Shown here: in pieces, positions 1-7,470 of the stretch
How positions within the stretch are numbered: the first letter of the stretch is position 1
Layout of the letters: every line of letters starts with the position of its first letter
Assembly (NCBI RefSeq): GCF_002260525.1
Contig: NZ_MRYI01000002.1
Location: forward strand, 558,001 to 622,000
From: Hahella sp. CCB-MM4
GTDB taxonomy: Bacteria > Pseudomonadota > Gammaproteobacteria > Pseudomonadales > Oleiphilaceae
Reading direction: 5' to 3'
Length of the DNA: 64,000 nt
The notes under the pieces: model-generated
Told to the model about the DNA's origin: nothing
Seen by the model: the letters and a program-made list of their open reading frames with translations, nothing else
Database searches by the model: none
Position numbers and translations under genes: made by a program

Positions 1-238
1 GAGTGCAAATCTTCTGGAAATCCAGGTGCGAAATACAGGAGCACCTATTCCGTCATCTGAGGCTGATTATATTTTTGAGCCCTTTTTCCAAGGGTCGGCC
101 AAAAGGTCCGGAGCGGTAAAGGGGTCAGGTATTGGTTTGTCGGTGGCAAAAGAAAGTATCCAGTCTTTGAAAGGTGACCTGCAATTATCCGACAACCAAC
201 CGGAAAGCATTTGCTTCAGCATCTGCCTGCCCTATTGA
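1..238 (+). CDS. glrK: C-terminal end of sensor histidine kinase, GlrK/QseE type (partial)
   Basis: Only the last ~78 codons are present; the gene enters from the left edge, in frame from base 2. The visible part is the end of a HATPase_c domain: an N-box tail (VRNTGAPIP), an F-box-like stretch (IFEPFFQG) and the G-box GSGIGLSVAKE that closes the ATP lid. The sensor, HAMP and HisKA parts lie outside the window. The kinase assignment comes from these motifs. The GlrK/QseE assignment comes from context: the next two genes are a QseG-type lipoprotein and a GlrR/QseF-type sigma-54 activator, the fixed order of the glrK-qseG-glrR cluster in gammaproteobacteria. It would phosphorylate the regulator at 941-2278. 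Confidence 0.85.
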   Translation, partial: SANLLEIQVRNTGAPIPSSEADYIFEPFFQGSAKRSGAVKGSGIGLSVAKESIQSLKGDLQLSDNQPESICFSICLPY

Positions 239-307
239 ACCACGGATGTGATATTCGCCAATCGAACATCATTAAAAGGAATGTCATGATATGTTGGCAA
301 CACTGAT

Positions 308-937
308 ATGAACCAACGTGTACTACTAAAAATCATTCTGTCTCTCAGCTTTGTTCCGGGAGTAACAGGATGTGCCGGGTTGCAGGACTTGCTGATGGTG
401 GAAAAACCCAAGCTCACAGCAAATCAGCCCTCGGAGGACAGCATCGACGGTTTACCTCCGCCCTCGGCCATTCCGGCAGAACATATGCCTTCGCTTTCCT
501 GGATGGATAAATATGGAATCGCGGCGTCTTTTACTCCCCAGGAACGACAAGCCAGACTGGTGACGATCAACGCCTTGATGCAGGAAGCCGCCACATCTCA
601 GGATCATCTTAATCTGGCCATGGAACAGGCGACCATCCTGAGTGTTAATGAGAAAGATCATACTCAGTGGCGTAAGGCCCTGGAAATTCTGAAGAACGTC
701 AATGATGATCAAAGCACGCCGGAACTCAGCCGCTATAAATCCTGGCTGACCGCCGAGCTGGATCGACGTCTGGAAAATTATAAAACGTTAGGCCACTTGA
801 ATAAGCGCCTGCATAAAATGGAAACGACCAACAAAGCGCTGGAGACTGAAGTATCTCAGTTAAAAGAACAAATTGATGCTCTGACCAATATCGAGCAGAA
901 CCTGACTGAGAAAAAAGCCACGCAAACGGAACCTTGA
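308..937 (+). CDS. qseG: QseG/YfhG-type outer-membrane lipoprotein
   Basis: 209 residues. The N-terminus is a lipoprotein signal peptide with lipobox VTGC, so the mature protein starts at Cys22. The middle is predicted helical, and the C-terminal third (about residues 150-200) is a charged coiled coil with heptad-like Leu/Ile spacing. In enterobacteria QseG (YfhG) is an outer-membrane lipoprotein that binds and tunes the kinase GlrK/QseE; that role is family knowledge, not visible here. The gene sits between the kinase end and glrR, with 69 bases before it and 3 bases to the next start, so co-translation with glrR is likely. Sequence conservation of this family is low, so the name rests on lipobox, size, coiled coil and position. 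Confidence 0.78.
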   Translation: MNQRVLLKIILSLSFVPGVTGCAGLQDLLMVEKPKLTANQPSEDSIDGLPPPSAIPAEHMPSLSWMDKYGIAASFTPQERQARLVTINALMQEAATSQDHLNLAMEQATILSVNEKDHTQWRKALEILKNVNDDQSTPELSRYKSWLTAELDRRLENYKTLGHLNKRLHKMETTNKALETEVSQLKEQIDALTNIEQNLTEKKATQTEP

Positions 938-940
938 TTC

Positions 941-2278
941 ATGCCAGTTAGTCCCCCTCATATTCTTCTCGTCGACGATGACACCAGTCTTCTTCGACTG
1001 CTCACCATACGCCTGGAATCTGCCGGTTATCGCGTTTCCACCGCAACATCCGGCGCCGCAGCGCTAAAACAACTGCAAGGAGAACCTGTTCATCTGCTGA
1101 TCTCGGATCTTCGCATGGACGGCATGGACGGTATGGCGTTGTTTTCCGAGGTACAGCAAAGGTACCCGGGTCTTCCGGTGATCATCATGAGTGCCCACGG
1201 AACCATTCCCGAGGCGGTGGCCGCTGCCCAGCAAGGCGTTTTTGGTTTTCTGACCAAACCGATAGAAAAACACCTCTTGATTGAATCTATCGAAAAGGCA
1301 CTGACCCAATCCCATCACCATCTGTCCGACAGCTGGCGACAGGACATTATCACCAACAGCAAAGCCATGGAACAGCTGCTGGAGCAAGCCAAAATGGCAG
1401 CCCAGTCAGATGTGAATATCCTGATCACCGGCCCCAGCGGTACAGGGAAAGAAGTTCTGGCACGTGCGGTACATAAGGCCAGCCCAAGGGCCGACAAGCC
1501 CTTTGTCGCCATCAACTGTGGAGCCCTGCCGGAGCAACTGCTGGAATCAGAACTGTTTGGACATATCAAAGGTGCCTTTACAGGTGCGGTCAAAAACCAT
1601 GTTGGTCTGTTCCGGTCAGCAGACGGCGGCACTCTGTTCCTGGATGAAATCGGGGATATGCCGTTGGCACTACAGGTAAAACTTCTGCGGGCACTGCAGG
1701 AACGCCAGGTCAGGGCTCTGGGTTCGCTGGAAACGGTTCCCATTAATGTCCGGGTCATCTCTGCTACCCATCGGGATCTGGACGAAGCCATGGAATCCGG
1801 CGATTTTCGTGAGGATCTATACTACCGGCTTAACGTGGTGAACTTCACACTACCTCCTCTGGATGAGCGCAGTGAAGATATTCCGGCACTGGTGCAGCAT
1901 ATTCTTGCCAGTCGGCGTGAACAGCGGGAAGGATTTGTTAAGGGTATTGCACCGGAAGCATTGGCACTATTGTGTGAAGCACATTGGCCAGGCAATATCC
2001 GGCAACTGGTCAACGTGGTCGAGCAAACCATCGCACTCACCACCACCCCGATTATTGGCGCCGCACTGGTTAAACAGGCACTGGCTAACCGCGCTCCTGA
2101 GTTTCCCTCATTCAATGAGGCCAGAGCACATTTTGAGTCAGGTTATTTACAGAAGGTGCTTGCCATCACAAACGGCAGTGTCAGTCAGGCAGCCAAGCTG
2201 GCACAAAGAAACCGTACGGACTTTTACAAACTATTGGCGAAATATGAAATAGATCCGGCCATCTTCAAGAAACAATAA
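941..2278 (+). CDS. glrR: Sigma-54-dependent response regulator GlrR/QseF
   Basis: 445 residues with the classic three-part layout. Residues ~7-120 are a receiver domain (acidic pair in LLVDDD, phosphoacceptor Asp in LLISDLRMDGMDG, Lys in LTKP). Residues ~140-370 are a sigma-54 AAA+ domain with Walker A GPSGTGKE, the sigma-54 contact loop GAFTGA, Walker [12 protein letters not shown] and a full arginine-finger region. The C-terminus (~400-445) is a Fis-type helix-turn-helix. In E. coli GlrR activates the small RNAs GlmY/GlmZ and rpoE and binds TGTC-N10-GACA. Two sites of exactly that form lie 0.8 kb downstream (3052-3069 and 3116-3133), which supports GlrR over other NtrC-family members. It is the last gene of the cluster. 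Confidence 0.93.
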   Translation: MPVSPPHILLVDDDTSLLRLLTIRLESAGYRVSTATSGAAALKQLQGEPVHLLISDLRMDGMDGMALFSEVQQRYPGLPVIIMSAHGTIPEAVAAAQQGVFGFLTKPIEKHLLIESIEKALTQSHHHLSDSWRQDIITNSKAMEQLLEQAKMAAQSDVNILITGPSGTGKEVLARAVHKASPRADKPFVAINCGALPEQLLESELFGHIKGAFTGAVKNHVGLFRSADGGTLFLDEIGDMPLALQVKLLRALQERQVRALGSLETVPINVRVISATHRDLDEAMESGDFREDLYYRLNVVNFTLPPLDERSEDIPALVQHILASRREQREGFVKGIAPEALALLCEAHWPGNIRQLVNVVEQTIALTTTPIIGAALVKQALANRAPEFPSFNEARAHFESGYLQKVLAITNGSVSQAAKLAQRNRTDFYKLLAKYEIDPAIFKKQ

Positions 2279-2354
2279 TCCACCGAACTGGAATTAAAGG
2301 TGAAGTGGCCGGCAACTCAAGAAAAGAGTTCAATAAACGACATCAACAGGGCTA

Positions 2355-2437
2355 GAAAGACAAGTCTTTCCAAGACGCTAGATCGGTTGGCATCGAATAA
2401 ACATCAACACCAACCAAGAGCTGATAGCTATCAGCTC
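2355..2437. repeat. Two short perfect inverted repeats between glrR and the EF-hand gene
   Basis: The gap between the convergent glrR and EF-hand genes has two perfect hairpins. One is GAAAGAC-aa-GTCTTTC at 2355-2370. The other is the 20-base uninterrupted palindrome GAGCTGATAGCTATCAGCTC at 2418-2437, which overlaps the EF-hand stop codon. Neither is followed by a clear T-run on either strand, so they are only possible transcript ends or mRNA 3' stabilisers. The rest of 2279-2430 shows nothing recognisable. Confidence 0.45.
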
Positions 2438-2715
2438 CCTGCAGCGGTAGCGTCACCGCTATACAGAACAAATTCCTGTTTGCTGATCTGACCGTCCTGA
2501 TCCGCATCGGCAGAGGCAAAGGCTTCTGCTAATGCGCTGTCGGCAGATGCTTCTTCCTTGGATAGAGCACCATTCTTGTCAGCATCCAGAGAAACGAATT
2601 TTGCTTCAGATTCCAGCATTTCCTGCTTGGCTTCGCCAGCCAAAGCGTTACCGGCGCCTGCTACCAGAGCGGTGAGAGAAAATGCTGCAACAGTTTTTAC
2701 TAAAGAGTTCTTCAT
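2431..2715 (-). CDS. Small secreted EF-hand calcium-binding protein
   Basis: 94 residues with a Sec signal peptide (hydrophobic AAFSLTALVAGAG, likely cut after ALA near residue 26). The mature ~68 residues hold two canonical 12-residue EF-hand loops, DADKNGALSKEE and DADQDGQISKQE, each with Asp at positions 1, 3 and 5, Gly at 6 and Glu at 12. It should be a periplasmic or secreted calcium-binding (calerythrin-like) protein. The partner is unknown. GAGG lies about 8 bases before the start. The upstream 460 bases contain a predicted GlrR/sigma-54 control region on the same strand, so this gene may be a GlrR target, unless a small RNA lies between. Confidence 0.85.
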   Translation of the reverse strand: MKNSLVKTVAAFSLTALVAGAGNALAGEAKQEMLESEAKFVSLDADKNGALSKEEASADSALAEAFASADADQDGQISKQEFVLYSGDATAAGS

Positions 2716-2960
2716 CGAACTAACCTCATCTCGAAAATTTCAGGTGGCGGTAGGAAGATATTGACCGACACCCTCATTCATTGGCGTTATAGGAAGGGTC
2801 CCCTTCGGCTATTCACTGGCTTTGGCTGCGAGAGACTTTGCAATACTGGCCACAATCCAAAGAATTGAATTTCACATCCTTGCGAAACCCCGTCCGATTC
2901 CCTATGGACACCAGCTTACCAGTGGGCACCTCATCGGCTTCCCTTACTGATCAGGTATAT

Positions 2961-2976
2961 ATCAATTTGAATGCCA
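2961..2976 (-). promoter_or_regulatory. Sigma-54-like promoter (imperfect)
   Basis: Read on the minus strand the element is TGGCATTCAAATTGAT. It matches consensus TGGCACG-N4-TTGCW at TGGCA, TT, G and the final W, with correct spacing, but has GA instead of the usual GC at -13/-12. The predicted start is near 2950. The two GlrR-type sites would then be centred about 110 and 174 bases upstream, a normal range for sigma-54 activators. The departure at -12 keeps confidence low. Confidence 0.4.
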
Positions 2977-3051
2977 GTTTTATTTATTTCTTATAAATCA
3001 ATAGGTTAAATGTTTTCCGAAATATATTTGACGCGAAAACCAAAGAGAATC

Positions 3052-3069
3052 TGTCGCCAATCAGCGACA
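3052..3069. promoter_or_regulatory. Predicted GlrR binding site (promoter-proximal)
   Basis: TGTCGC-caatca-GCGACA is a perfect 6-base inverted repeat with a 6-base spacer. Written another way it is TGTC-N10-GACA, the published enterobacterial GlrR consensus. The same half-sites and spacing recur at 3116-3133. The glrR gene is 0.8 kb away. Confidence 0.62.
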
Positions 3070-3115
3070 ACGGCAACATCCATAAAAAAATACCTTTTTA
3101 TTTCAATGAGTTATA

Positions 3116-3133
3116 TGTCGCAAAAATGCGACA
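3116..3133. promoter_or_regulatory. Predicted GlrR binding site (promoter-distal)
   Basis: TGTCGC-aaaaat-GCGACA sits inside a longer perfect repeat, ATATGTCGCA-aaaa-TGCGACATAT (3113-3136). It matches TGTC-N10-GACA and lies exactly 64 bases from the other copy, about six helical turns, so both would be on the same DNA face. Confidence 0.62.
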
Positions 3134-3179
3134 TATCACTATCTTAAGCGTTAAGAAGGAATTTCAGAGCTGCTCGCCC

Positions 3180-4280
3180 CTACTTCGGGGTAACCCTCCA
3201 CAGCTGACCATCATCCCCGTCGGTCAGCACGTAGATAGCGCTGTCAGGACCAATTTCCACATCACGAATACGGGAGCGCCGCTCCTTCAGATAACGCTCT
3301 TCGCCCAGCGCTTTAATTCCTGACATTCGAACTCTTGTTATCAATTGATACTTAAGGGCACCAACAATCAAATCACCATTCCATTCGGGAAAAAGGGAGC
3401 CTCTGTAGACGGCAAGTCCGGAAGGGGCAATGGAGGGATCCCAATAAAAAACAGGCGAATCCACCCCGGCCATTTCTGTTTTATCGGTAATCGCAAAACC
3501 GGAATATTCCCGGCCGAAAGTCACCAAGGGCCACCCGTAGTTACTACCTGCTTTGATCAGATTCAGCTCATCTCCTCCGCGGGGGCCATGCTCATGCAAC
3601 CACAAACGGCCGGTTTCAAAGTCAAACGCAAGTCCCTGAGGATTACGATGCCCATATGAATAGATTTCCGGCTGTGCATTCGGCCGGCCATAAAAAGGGT
3701 TGCTCTCCGGAACGCTGCCATCGTCTCGAAACCGAAGCACTTTCCCATTGTGGCGACTGAGATCCTGAGCATATTCCCTTTCCCCTCTCTCCCCGACGCT
3801 CATGAACAGATAGCCTTTATCGTCAAAAGCGATTCGGGAACCAAAGTGCCTTCCTTCGGTATTCACCGCATTGGCAGTAAACAGAATGGCCATGTTGTCC
3901 AAACGGTCACTATTCAGCTGTCCGCGCGCCAGAGCGGTGGTGTAGCCTCCGGCAACTTTGCGGGTGAACGTCAGATACACCCAATGATTACTGGAAAAAT
4001 CGGGGTGAAGCGCCACATCCAGCAATCCTCCTTGTCCCTGCACAGTGGATTCAGGCAGTCCTTGGATCCAGCGAAAAGATTTTGTCTTTAAATCCGTTCT
4101 CATCAGAGCGCCACCTTTCATGGTGATCAGCATCTCACCATTCGGTAGAAAGGCCATCCCCCAGGGTGAATCCAGAGCATTCAGAAGCACTTCGACCTTT
4201 AAGCCGGCGTGAGCACTCACGGCAAAAATCTGAAATAAAAATAGAAATATGATGTATCTGAGCCTACAGGATTGATTCAT
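3180..4280 (-). CDS. PQQ-dependent aldose sugar dehydrogenase (YliI/Asd family), periplasmic
   Basis: 366 residues with a Sec signal peptide (hydrophobic stretch ~8-24, ending SAHA). The mature protein is a GSDH-type six-bladed beta-propeller. Family landmarks include LDSPWGMAFLPNGEMLIT, GQGGLLDVALHPDF, the calcium/PQQ-region SVGERGE, RNPQGLAFD and HEHGPRGGDELN. Related soluble enzymes (E. coli YliI) oxidise aldose sugars with PQQ and calcium in the periplasm and pass electrons to the respiratory chain. The substrate is not readable from sequence, and no PQQ synthesis genes lie in the window. The length is normal for the family. It is transcribed toward the GlrR-site region and ends 44 bases from the distal site, with its own promoter in the 4281-4434 gap shared with the HAD gene. 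Confidence 0.85.
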   Translation of the reverse strand: MNQSCRLRYIIFLFLFQIFAVSAHAGLKVEVLLNALDSPWGMAFLPNGEMLITMKGGALMRTDLKTKSFRWIQGLPESTVQGQGGLLDVALHPDFSSNHWVYLTFTRKVAGGYTTALARGQLNSDRLDNMAILFTANAVNTEGRHFGSRIAFDDKGYLFMSVGERGEREYAQDLSRHNGKVLRFRDDGSVPESNPFYGRPNAQPEIYSYGHRNPQGLAFDFETGRLWLHEHGPRGGDELNLIKAGSNYGWPLVTFGREYSGFAITDKTEMAGVDSPVFYWDPSIAPSGLAVYRGSLFPEWNGDLIVGALKYQLITRVRMSGIKALGEERYLKERRSRIRDVEIGPDSAIYVLTDGDDGQLWRVTPK

Positions 4281-4434
4281 AAAGACATCTCAAGAGTTTG
4301 CCGGATGAAAAGTTCAGAAGTTGATACGTTACAGCCCCGCAAATGAATCAGTCTGGCTTGCAGCTCTCCACTGGAATGCTAATTTTTATATAGGTCTACA
4401 ACCGCTCCGCCAGCCTGAGAGGTTTCCAGTACTG

Positions 4435-6138
4435 ATGCCCGAGCCCAGCATTGATCAGCTTTCCCTGCCGACCCCCCGGGTGATCTTATTCGACTGGCAC
4501 GGCACTCTGGTCGACACTCTCGATGCCATGTATAAAACCATGGAAGAGATGCTTCCCCAGCTGGAAGAACTCAACCTGGTGCAACAATTGATTCCTGAAG
4601 AACTGTGCAGAACACCTGACGACGTTAAACTGGTCCGCTACATTCGCATATTCCGCAAGCTGCACCCCAAAATTCTGGCCGAACGCAGGATTTCCCGCAC
4701 AGAGATTTTTAATGCCATCTTTGGTGACAACACGGAAGCCAAGCGTATCGCTCACCAAGCCTACAACCGCTGCTATCGTCATCACTATGGAGATGTCACT
4801 CCGTTTCAGGGTGGGCTCTACGACTACCTATGCACATTACATAAATTGGGAATCAAGCTGGCCATTGCGACCAACCGCAGCCGTGAATTTCTGGATCATG
4901 AACTGGACCTGGTGGAAGACGGCCGCTGGAAGCCGCTGTTTGACACAACGGTCTGTGCAGACGATGTAACCGAGTACAAACCGGCACCGGATGTCATTCA
5001 CCAGGCTCTGACAAACCTGGGGGAACCGGTTTCTCCCCATGTCTGGTACGTCGGAGACAGCCATACGGATATGCTGACGGCGTATATCGCGGGCATCACA
5101 CCCGTCTTCTATAACGGTGCTCATTGGGAGGAACGCTGGATAGACCGCATCATTGCCAATAAGGAGCATAACCCTGAAGCGCCCAGGTTGGTCGTCGACA
5201 GCTTTGAGCAGCTCATGGACACCCTGGAGTTTTTGCAGGACCAAAAAGGGGCTGCCTTTGAAATACAGCTCCGAAACCACCGTCCACCGGCCTGGCCACC
5301 CAAAGCGCCACCGCCCCAACGCATTGAGCCCGACTGGCACCCCAATGCTTACAGAATTCCTCCGCCGAATCTGATTCTGTTTGACTGGCATGCGACGCTT
5401 GTGGACACCCTGGATGCCATGTACCACGCAGTCGACGATATGCTTCCTCTGCTGGAGAAGCTCAACCTGATTCAGCGACTGATCAAACCGGAACAAAGCA
5501 AAACACCGGAAGATGCCAGGCTGGTGGAACATGTCCGCCACTACCAGCAGCTGCACCCTAAAGTAAAAGCAGACCGAAAGATCTCCCGCACCGATATTTT
5601 TGAAGTGTTATTCGGTGAAGATCAGGAAGCCAAGCGAATCGCTCATAACGCCTTTAATGAGCATTACCGCAACCACTACGGTACCGTCCTACCATTCGAA
5701 CCCCAGGTTCGTCTGATGCTGGAAGGACTACGGAGCATCAAGCTCAAAATAGGCGTGATTACCAATCGGGACAGAGAGTTCTTCGTCCATGAATTGGCAG
5801 CTGTTGAGGGCAGCGGCTGGTCACATCTATTTGATGTGGATATCTGCGGTGATGATACCGCGCAGAGGAAGCCACATCCGGACCAGATTTTTCTGGCGGC
5901 CAATAAGCTTGGTCTGGAGATTGATAAGTCCATCTGGTATGTGGGAGACAGCACCACCGACACCATTGCTGCCAAATCCGCCGGGATTACCAGCGTATTT
6001 TTTAATGGCGCTCAGTGGGATCTGACTTGGCTACAGAAAATTTTTCCGGGGACAGAGAGATTTCCACATAAGCCGGACGTCGTGGTGAATGATTTTTCCG
6101 AATTCTGGGCCCTGATCTTAGCCTGCTACAGGGGTTAG
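4435..6138 (+). CDS. Fused tandem HAD-superfamily hydrolase with altered motif I
   Basis: 567 residues from the ATG at 4435. An in-frame TTG at 4321 would add 38 residues, but they do not resemble a HAD domain and cover a plausible promoter. There are two complete homologous HAD domains, roughly residues 15-270 and 310-560, joined by a Pro-rich linker (PPAWPPKAPPPQR). Motif I is FDWHGT in domain 1 and FDWHAT in domain 2, so the second catalytic Asp of the usual DxDGT is His in both. Motif II (ATNRS / ITNRD), the motif III Lys (YKPAPD / RKPHPD) and motif IV (GDSHTD / GDSTTD) are intact. Most DxD HADs are phosphatases; phosphonatase is a member that lacks the second Asp. The substrate is unknown. 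The halves are clearly alike at protein level, indicating internal duplication. Confidence 0.82.
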   Translation: MPEPSIDQLSLPTPRVILFDWHGTLVDTLDAMYKTMEEMLPQLEELNLVQQLIPEELCRTPDDVKLVRYIRIFRKLHPKILAERRISRTEIFNAIFGDNTEAKRIAHQAYNRCYRHHYGDVTPFQGGLYDYLCTLHKLGIKLAIATNRSREFLDHELDLVEDGRWKPLFDTTVCADDVTEYKPAPDVIHQALTNLGEPVSPHVWYVGDSHTDMLTAYIAGITPVFYNGAHWEERWIDRIIANKEHNPEAPRLVVDSFEQLMDTLEFLQDQKGAAFEIQLRNHRPPAWPPKAPPPQRIEPDWHPNAYRIPPPNLILFDWHATLVDTLDAMYHAVDDMLPLLEKLNLIQRLIKPEQSKTPEDARLVEHVRHYQQLHPKVKADRKISRTDIFEVLFGEDQEAKRIAHNAFNEHYRNHYGTVLPFEPQVRLMLEGLRSIKLKIGVITNRDREFFVHELAAVEGSGWSHLFDVDICGDDTAQRKPHPDQIFLAANKLGLEIDKSIWYVGDSTTDTIAAKSAGITSVFFNGAQWDLTWLQKIFPGTERFPHKPDVVVNDFSEFWALILACYRG

Positions 6139-6161
6139 AAAGGCACTCTTAAAGAAATTGT

Positions 6162-6806
6162 TCAGGCAGATTGAGCCCGACTCTGAGTGGCCAGCAATAT
6201 CCCCATGCTGACAAACAACCCACCCGTCACACGCTTGAACCAGCGCATCCGAATCGGCTCAAATAACCATTTCTGTGCTTTACTTCCAATCACCGCATAT
6301 CCCGTCAGCACGGAAAATGACATTGCCATGAATATTCCCGTCAGTACCACCAACTGCGGCAACATGGCACTTTGGGTACTGATAAATTGTGGAAACAATG
6401 CAGTGAAGAACAGAATAGCCTTAGGGTTGGTTACCGCGATCAGAAAGGCTCGCCGAAACAGTTCCCAGCCGCTGACACGCATTGCCGCGGTTTCAGAATT
6501 CTGTTCAGGGACTTTCATAAACTCCCTGGCACGCCAGGACTTGATTCCCAGGTAAATGAGATAGGCGGCACCAATCAGCTTCAACACCGTAAACGCCAAT
6601 CCTGAAGCTGCCAGCACGGCCCCCAGTCCTAAAGCAGACAGCACGGACACTACGGCAACCCCAATGACATTGCCAAGAATGGCAAACCAGGTCTTCCTGA
6701 CGCCAACCTGGGTACCGAGCGTAATCGCCAGGAGCACCGCAGGGCCCGGAGACACGACGGCACCGAAAGCGACGAGAACATAAAGAGAAAGGGTAGCGAT
6801 ATCCAT
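6162..6806 (-). CDS. LysE/RhtB-family amino-acid exporter
   Basis: 214 residues, an integral inner-membrane protein with about six hydrophobic segments. The N-terminal signature is typical of the family (GAVVSPGPAVLLAITLGTQVG followed by GNVIGV). The family exports amino acids such as homoserine, threonine or lysine, and dipeptide-derived amino acids; the exact substrate cannot be read. Residues ~105-125 are more polar and fit the cytoplasmic loop. It is convergent with the HAD gene (23 bases between stops) and followed upstream by a 130-base gap. No local regulator is present. Confidence 0.88.
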   Translation of the reverse strand: MDIATLSLYVLVAFGAVVSPGPAVLLAITLGTQVGVRKTWFAILGNVIGVAVVSVLSALGLGAVLAASGLAFTVLKLIGAAYLIYLGIKSWRAREFMKVPEQNSETAAMRVSGWELFRRAFLIAVTNPKAILFFTALFPQFISTQSAMLPQLVVLTGIFMAMSFSVLTGYAVIGSKAQKWLFEPIRMRWFKRVTGGLFVSMGILLATQSRAQSA

Positions 6807-6936
6807 TGGCCGGTACCGTTAGTTGTTATGATGATACTGTTAATGAGATGAAATATTTAACAGCACCGGCCCACATTAGCAATCAGCATTCACCGCATCA
6901 GGTGAATCTCTATGAGATTTATTCCAGTTCCGACAT

Positions 6937-7287
6937 TCATTCCAGTGTATAAGCGGTTTTTTCCAATGTTCCGGAAAGACTTTCAATGAACTTGAATTGA
7001 TTCCAGGCAACCCGAACGATGTCGTTGTTGTTCAAACGTCGACGACTACTGACAGGGTCATCGTTGATAAAAGTTCCGTTAGTACTTCCCAGATCACTGA
7101 TAAACACATCAAACACCCCATCCAGGTACTTGTTCACTTCCACGTCAATCAGCGCGTGATTTCCACTCACCGCAATGTCGTTAATCTGGATGTCAGATTC
7201 CGGATGACGGCCAATCTTGTACTGACCGGGCTCCAGATTAAATTTGTTAACGACAACATCGTCAACCAGTTGTGCTAATACAGGCAT
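6937..7287 (-). CDS. FHA-domain phosphothreonine-binding protein
   Basis: 116 residues. The start at 7287 (MPVLAQL) is chosen because GGAGG lies just before it. A 39-codon upstream extension contains two copies of ATTTTGATG (17 bases apart on the + strand, 7373-7398) and is not protein-like. The protein is almost entirely one FHA domain, with the signature GRHPESDIQIND (Gly-Arg), SGNHA (Ser and His) and the NGT turn in SDLGSTNGTF. FHA domains bind phosphothreonine. It lies 183 bases downstream of the Ser/Thr kinase gene on the same strand and is a likely partner or reader of that kinase. Confidence 0.88.
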   Translation of the reverse strand: MPVLAQLVDDVVVNKFNLEPGQYKIGRHPESDIQINDIAVSGNHALIDVEVNKYLDGVFDVFISDLGSTNGTFINDDPVSSRRRLNNNDIVRVAWNQFKFIESLSGTLEKTAYTLE

Positions 7288-7470
7288 GAAACTTCCTCCA
7301 CGCAAGGTTCTGTTATGACTATTAGTGGTGCGCCGCCAGCAGTGATACAACAATATTCGTGATGATCCAATAATTTTGATGAACCAACCATTTTGATGTA
7401 CCAATGCTGATAGTGACGCAGCCGGGCTATTTATTGAATTCGCTTTTGGTTATCAGAACAGCTCCGGGTA

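Larger units (their letters stand above)
2716..3179. other. 464-base intergenic region; candidate GlrR-controlled leader or sRNA locus
   Basis: No protein-coding gene is supported here. On the minus strand, reading toward the EF-hand gene, there are two GlrR-type palindromes (3133-3116 and 3069-3052), an A/T-rich stretch, a sigma-54-like element (2976-2961), then about 235 bases to the EF-hand start. That interval could be a long 5' leader or a GlmY/GlmZ-like small RNA. It holds a hairpin GAAGGG-tc-CCCTTC at 2793-2806 with no T-run after it on either strand, so I cannot define an RNA 3' end. Confidence 0.4.

Noticed and set aside
2793-2806. GAAGGG-tc-CCCTTC hairpin as an sRNA terminator
   Set aside because: Neither strand has a T-run after it, so it cannot define the 3' end of a small RNA.
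2881-2896. Second sigma-54-like element on the minus strand with correct GG-N10-GC spacing
   Set aside because: Only the invariant GG and GC and two or three other bases match; the element at 2961-2976 fits the consensus better at -24.
4837-5556. Long minus-strand open frame (239 codons) inside the HAD gene
   Set aside because: It lies wholly inside a well-supported gene, has no ribosome site and no family signal; a codon-bias shadow.
7288-7404. 39-codon N-terminal extension of the FHA protein
   Set aside because: The extension is not protein-like and the GGAGG site lies before the internal Met at 7287.
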